Shown: piece after piece, positions 22,102-23,469 of the stretch | Layout of the letters: the number at the start of each line of letters is the position of its first letter | Numbering within the stretch: the first letter of the stretch is position 1 | Assembly (NCBI GenBank): GCA_900542285.1 | Contig: UQNF01000026.1 | Span: 1-23,469 of the forward strand | Source of the DNA: an uncultured Clostridium sp. | GTDB taxonomy: Bacteria > Bacillota > Clostridia > Christensenellales > CAG-138 | Direction of reading: 5' to 3' | Length of the DNA stretch: 23,469 bases | Notes under the pieces: generated by a model | Told to the model about the DNA's origin: nothing | What the model saw: only the letters and a program-made list of their open reading frames with translations | The model's database searches: none | Translations under genes and position numbers: made by a program

Positions 22102-23316
22102 ATGCAAATCATTCTATGTCTTGCGGCCGCGATGATCTGCGGTCTGCTGTTGACGCGCGTTGTCAAGCCGGTTCACCTGCCGAACGTAACGGGGTATCTC
22201 ATCGCCGGTCTCATCATCGGCCCATATTGCCTTGGCATTTTTCAAGAGAGCGACGCGGCTGTCACCGATGTGCTTACGGATGTAGCGCTTGGTTTTATTG
22301 CTTTTTCTATCGGCGGTGAATTCCGGATCAGCAACATCAAGCAGGTCGGCACAAGCTCCATTACCATTACATTCTTTCAAGCGTGCCTCGCTACGCTGCT
22401 CGTCGACGCCGCGCTCCTTGCTTGCGGCTTCCCCGCCCCGCTCTCACTCACACTTGGCGCAATCGCTGCCGCTACCGCTCCGGCCGCAACGCTGATGGTC
22501 GTCAGGCAGTATCACGCAAAAGGTGAAGTGACATCGACGCTGCTCCCTGTTGTCGCGATGGATGACGCCGTAGGGCTGATGCTGTTCTCCATCTCCCTTC
22601 CCATCTCGCAGGCACTTGCTTCAAACGCAGCGCTGACCGTAACGTCCATGCTGCTGCAGCCATTGCTTGAGATCGTGCTTTCGCTTGCAGTCGGCGCCGG
22701 CATTGGTCTACTCATCGCCTTGGCCATGCGATTCTTTCACTCCAAGGTGAACAGGATCAGCGTAGCGGTCGCCGCAGTGCTGCTCGGTTCCGCACTTGCT
22801 TCTATTTGGAACCTGTCCTCTCTGCTGCTCTGTATGGCCATCGGTGCGGTCCTTGTCAATCTGCGCAAGGACGCGGATGAGCTGCTTGAAATCACGGATG
22901 CGTGGACACCGCCGCTGTTTATGCTGTTCTTTGTACTTTCGGGAGCCGAGCTGGATCTTGCAGTTGTTCCTACTGTCGGACTTTTGGGCGTTGTCTATAT
23001 GGTAGCTCGTAGTTTGGGAAAATACTTCGGTTCTTTCCTTGGCGCAACCATTGCCAAGTCTTCGCCGAATATCCGCAAGTATCTTGGCTTAACGCTTCTG
23101 CCGCAAGCCGGTGTTGCGATCGGCATGGCGCAAGTCGCCTTGAATGCCCTTCCGGAATACGGCACTCAGATCCAGGCGGTCGTGCTGACGGCGACGCTGA
23201 TTTATGAACTGATCGGACCGGTCATTACAAAATTAGCGCTGACCGCAGCTGGCGAGATTCAGGATTCAAAGAAATCCAAGGCAAAAACGGAACAAAGCGC
23301 CGGTGGTGCGAAGTAG
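22102..23316 (+). CDS. CPA2-family cation:proton antiporter
   Basis: A 404-residue membrane protein of the Na+/H+ exchanger (CPA2, KefB/GerN-like) group with 12-13 hydrophobic segments. Recognisable parts are the first helices with LPNVTGYLIAGLIIGPYCLG, VALGFIAFSIGGEF, the ion-site helix around VAMDDAVGLMLF (the DD pair), and LTLLPQAGVAIGMAQVAL. There is no C-terminal TrkA-N/TrkA-C regulatory domain, only a short basic Lys-rich tail, so the P-II-like protein encoded just upstream may provide regulation. It exchanges Na+ or K+ for H+ across the cell membrane. AGAAGGAG lies 12 nt before the ATG. It is host sequence, not part of the element. Confidence 0.92.
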   Translation: MQIILCLAAAMICGLLLTRVVKPVHLPNVTGYLIAGLIIGPYCLGIFQESDAAVTDVLTDVALGFIAFSIGGEFRISNIKQVGTSSITITFFQACLATLLVDAALLACGFPAPLSLTLGAIAAATAPAATLMVVRQYHAKGEVTSTLLPVVAMDDAVGLMLFSISLPISQALASNAALTVTSMLLQPLLEIVLSLAVGAGIGLLIALAMRFFHSKVNRISVAVAAVLLGSALASIWNLSSLLLCMAIGAVLVNLRKDADELLEITDAWTPPLFMLFFVLSGAELDLAVVPTVGLLGVVYMVARSLGKYFGSFLGATIAKSSPNIRKYLGLTLLPQAGVAIGMAQVALNALPEYGTQIQAVVLTATLIYELIGPVITKLALTAAGEIQDSKKSKAKTEQSAGGAK

Positions 23317-23321
23317 AGTAT

Positions 23322-23351
23322 AAGGCAGCCGAGTATATCGGCTGCCTTTTT
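23322..23351 (+). terminator. Terminator after the antiporter gene
   Basis: A perfect 11-bp stem (AAGGCAGCCGA / TCGGCTGCCTT) with loop GTATA, followed by a T run, 5 bp after the antiporter stop. The stem is symmetric enough to serve a convergent gene as well. Confidence 0.9.
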
Positions 23352-23377
23352 ACTGCCGAATCACAGCTTGTCATTCA

Positions 23378-23469
23378 TCATCGGACTTCTATACTGAATA
23401 ACTTATCTTTAACTTGCTCGTATTGACGGGCGCTGTCAAAATGTCGGAGCGCGTTGTGCGCGAGATGTT
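23378..23469 (-). CDS. Possible 3' end of a convergent host gene
   Basis: On the - strand a frame is open from the window edge to a TGA at 23380-23378. It encodes 29 residues (HLAHNALRHFDSARQYEQVK and nine more) with protein-like, helix-forming composition; the other two - strand frames look less so or stop early. It faces the antiporter gene across the shared terminator. Too short to identify. Confidence 0.35.
   Translation of the reverse strand, partial: HLAHNALRHFDSARQYEQVKDKLFSIEVR

Noticed and set aside
21393..22166. 257-codon - strand frame across the tRNA fragment and the P-II-like gene
   Set aside because: It contains the well-known false translation of the antisense of tRNA-Asn (PPVGLEPTTLRLTAAC) and overlaps a better-supported + strand gene.
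1..23469. CRISPR array or complete vancomycin-resistance cluster
   Set aside because: No regularly spaced short repeats are seen, and the VanY-like gene has no VanH, D-Ala-D-Lac ligase, VanX or VanRS genes nearby.

Overview
The window is a stretch of a Bacillota chromosome, most likely class Clostridia. It holds the right-hand part of an integrated conjugative element (roughly 1-21460) and then a short run of host sequence (about 21461-23469). The clostridial assignment is an inference. It rests on the strong AGGAGG-type ribosome binding sites, the PrgI-VirB4-NlpC/P60-sortase conjugation block, a large serine recombinase, and PadR and VanY families typical of gut Clostridia.

Layout: (1) 1-5410 is a conjugation block on the + strand: the end of a PrgI-like membrane protein, a VirB4/TraE-type ATPase, a membrane-anchored NlpC/P60 hydrolase and a small sortase. 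(2) 5411-6337 is the C-terminal half of a MobA/MobL relaxase that starts in frame directly after the sortase stop codon and has lost its nicking domain. (3) 6509-14388 is a more AT-rich cargo bounded by two identical 377-bp direct repeats (6509-6885 and 14012-14388). On the - strand it carries a VanY-type peptidase, an ABC exporter (one ATPase, two permeases), a lipoprotein and a small secreted protein. Divergently on the + strand it carries a PadR regulator, a small membrane protein and a second small secreted protein. It ends with a broken MobV (Pre/Mob) relaxase on the - strand. (4) 14636-17646 is an SOS-type block: a truncated small gene, a LexA-like protein reduced to its DNA-binding domain, a complete HTH plus S24-peptidase repressor, and a divergent Y-family (UmuC-like) polymerase split by an in-frame amber codon, followed by two small genes. 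(5) 17647-21396 is the right-end block: a sigma-like HTH protein whose ribosome binding site lies inside a hairpin, about 470 bp of hairpin-rich non-coding DNA, a MazF-like toxin fused to a zinc ribbon, a small TnpW-like protein and the large serine recombinase. (6) At about 21458 the element ends inside a tRNA-Asn gene of which only the 3' part is present. Beyond it lie a P-II-like regulator gene and a CPA2 cation:proton antiporter gene, then a terminator.

How it fits together: the conjugation block looks intact as far as it goes, but both relaxase genes seen here are N-terminally deleted, so this end cannot supply a relaxase. The recombinase looks intact. The S24 repressor and the polymerase diverge from one intergenic region containing a near-match to the Gram-positive LexA/DinR box, which suggests damage-inducible control. 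The cargo looks like a self-regulated export and envelope module in which PadR probably controls both divergent promoters. The most unusual points are the perfect 377-bp repeats around the cargo, the structured non-coding region before the MazF-zinc ribbon gene, the ribosome-binding-site hairpin at 17870-17925, the amber-split polymerase and the serine-recombinase insertion into a tRNA gene.
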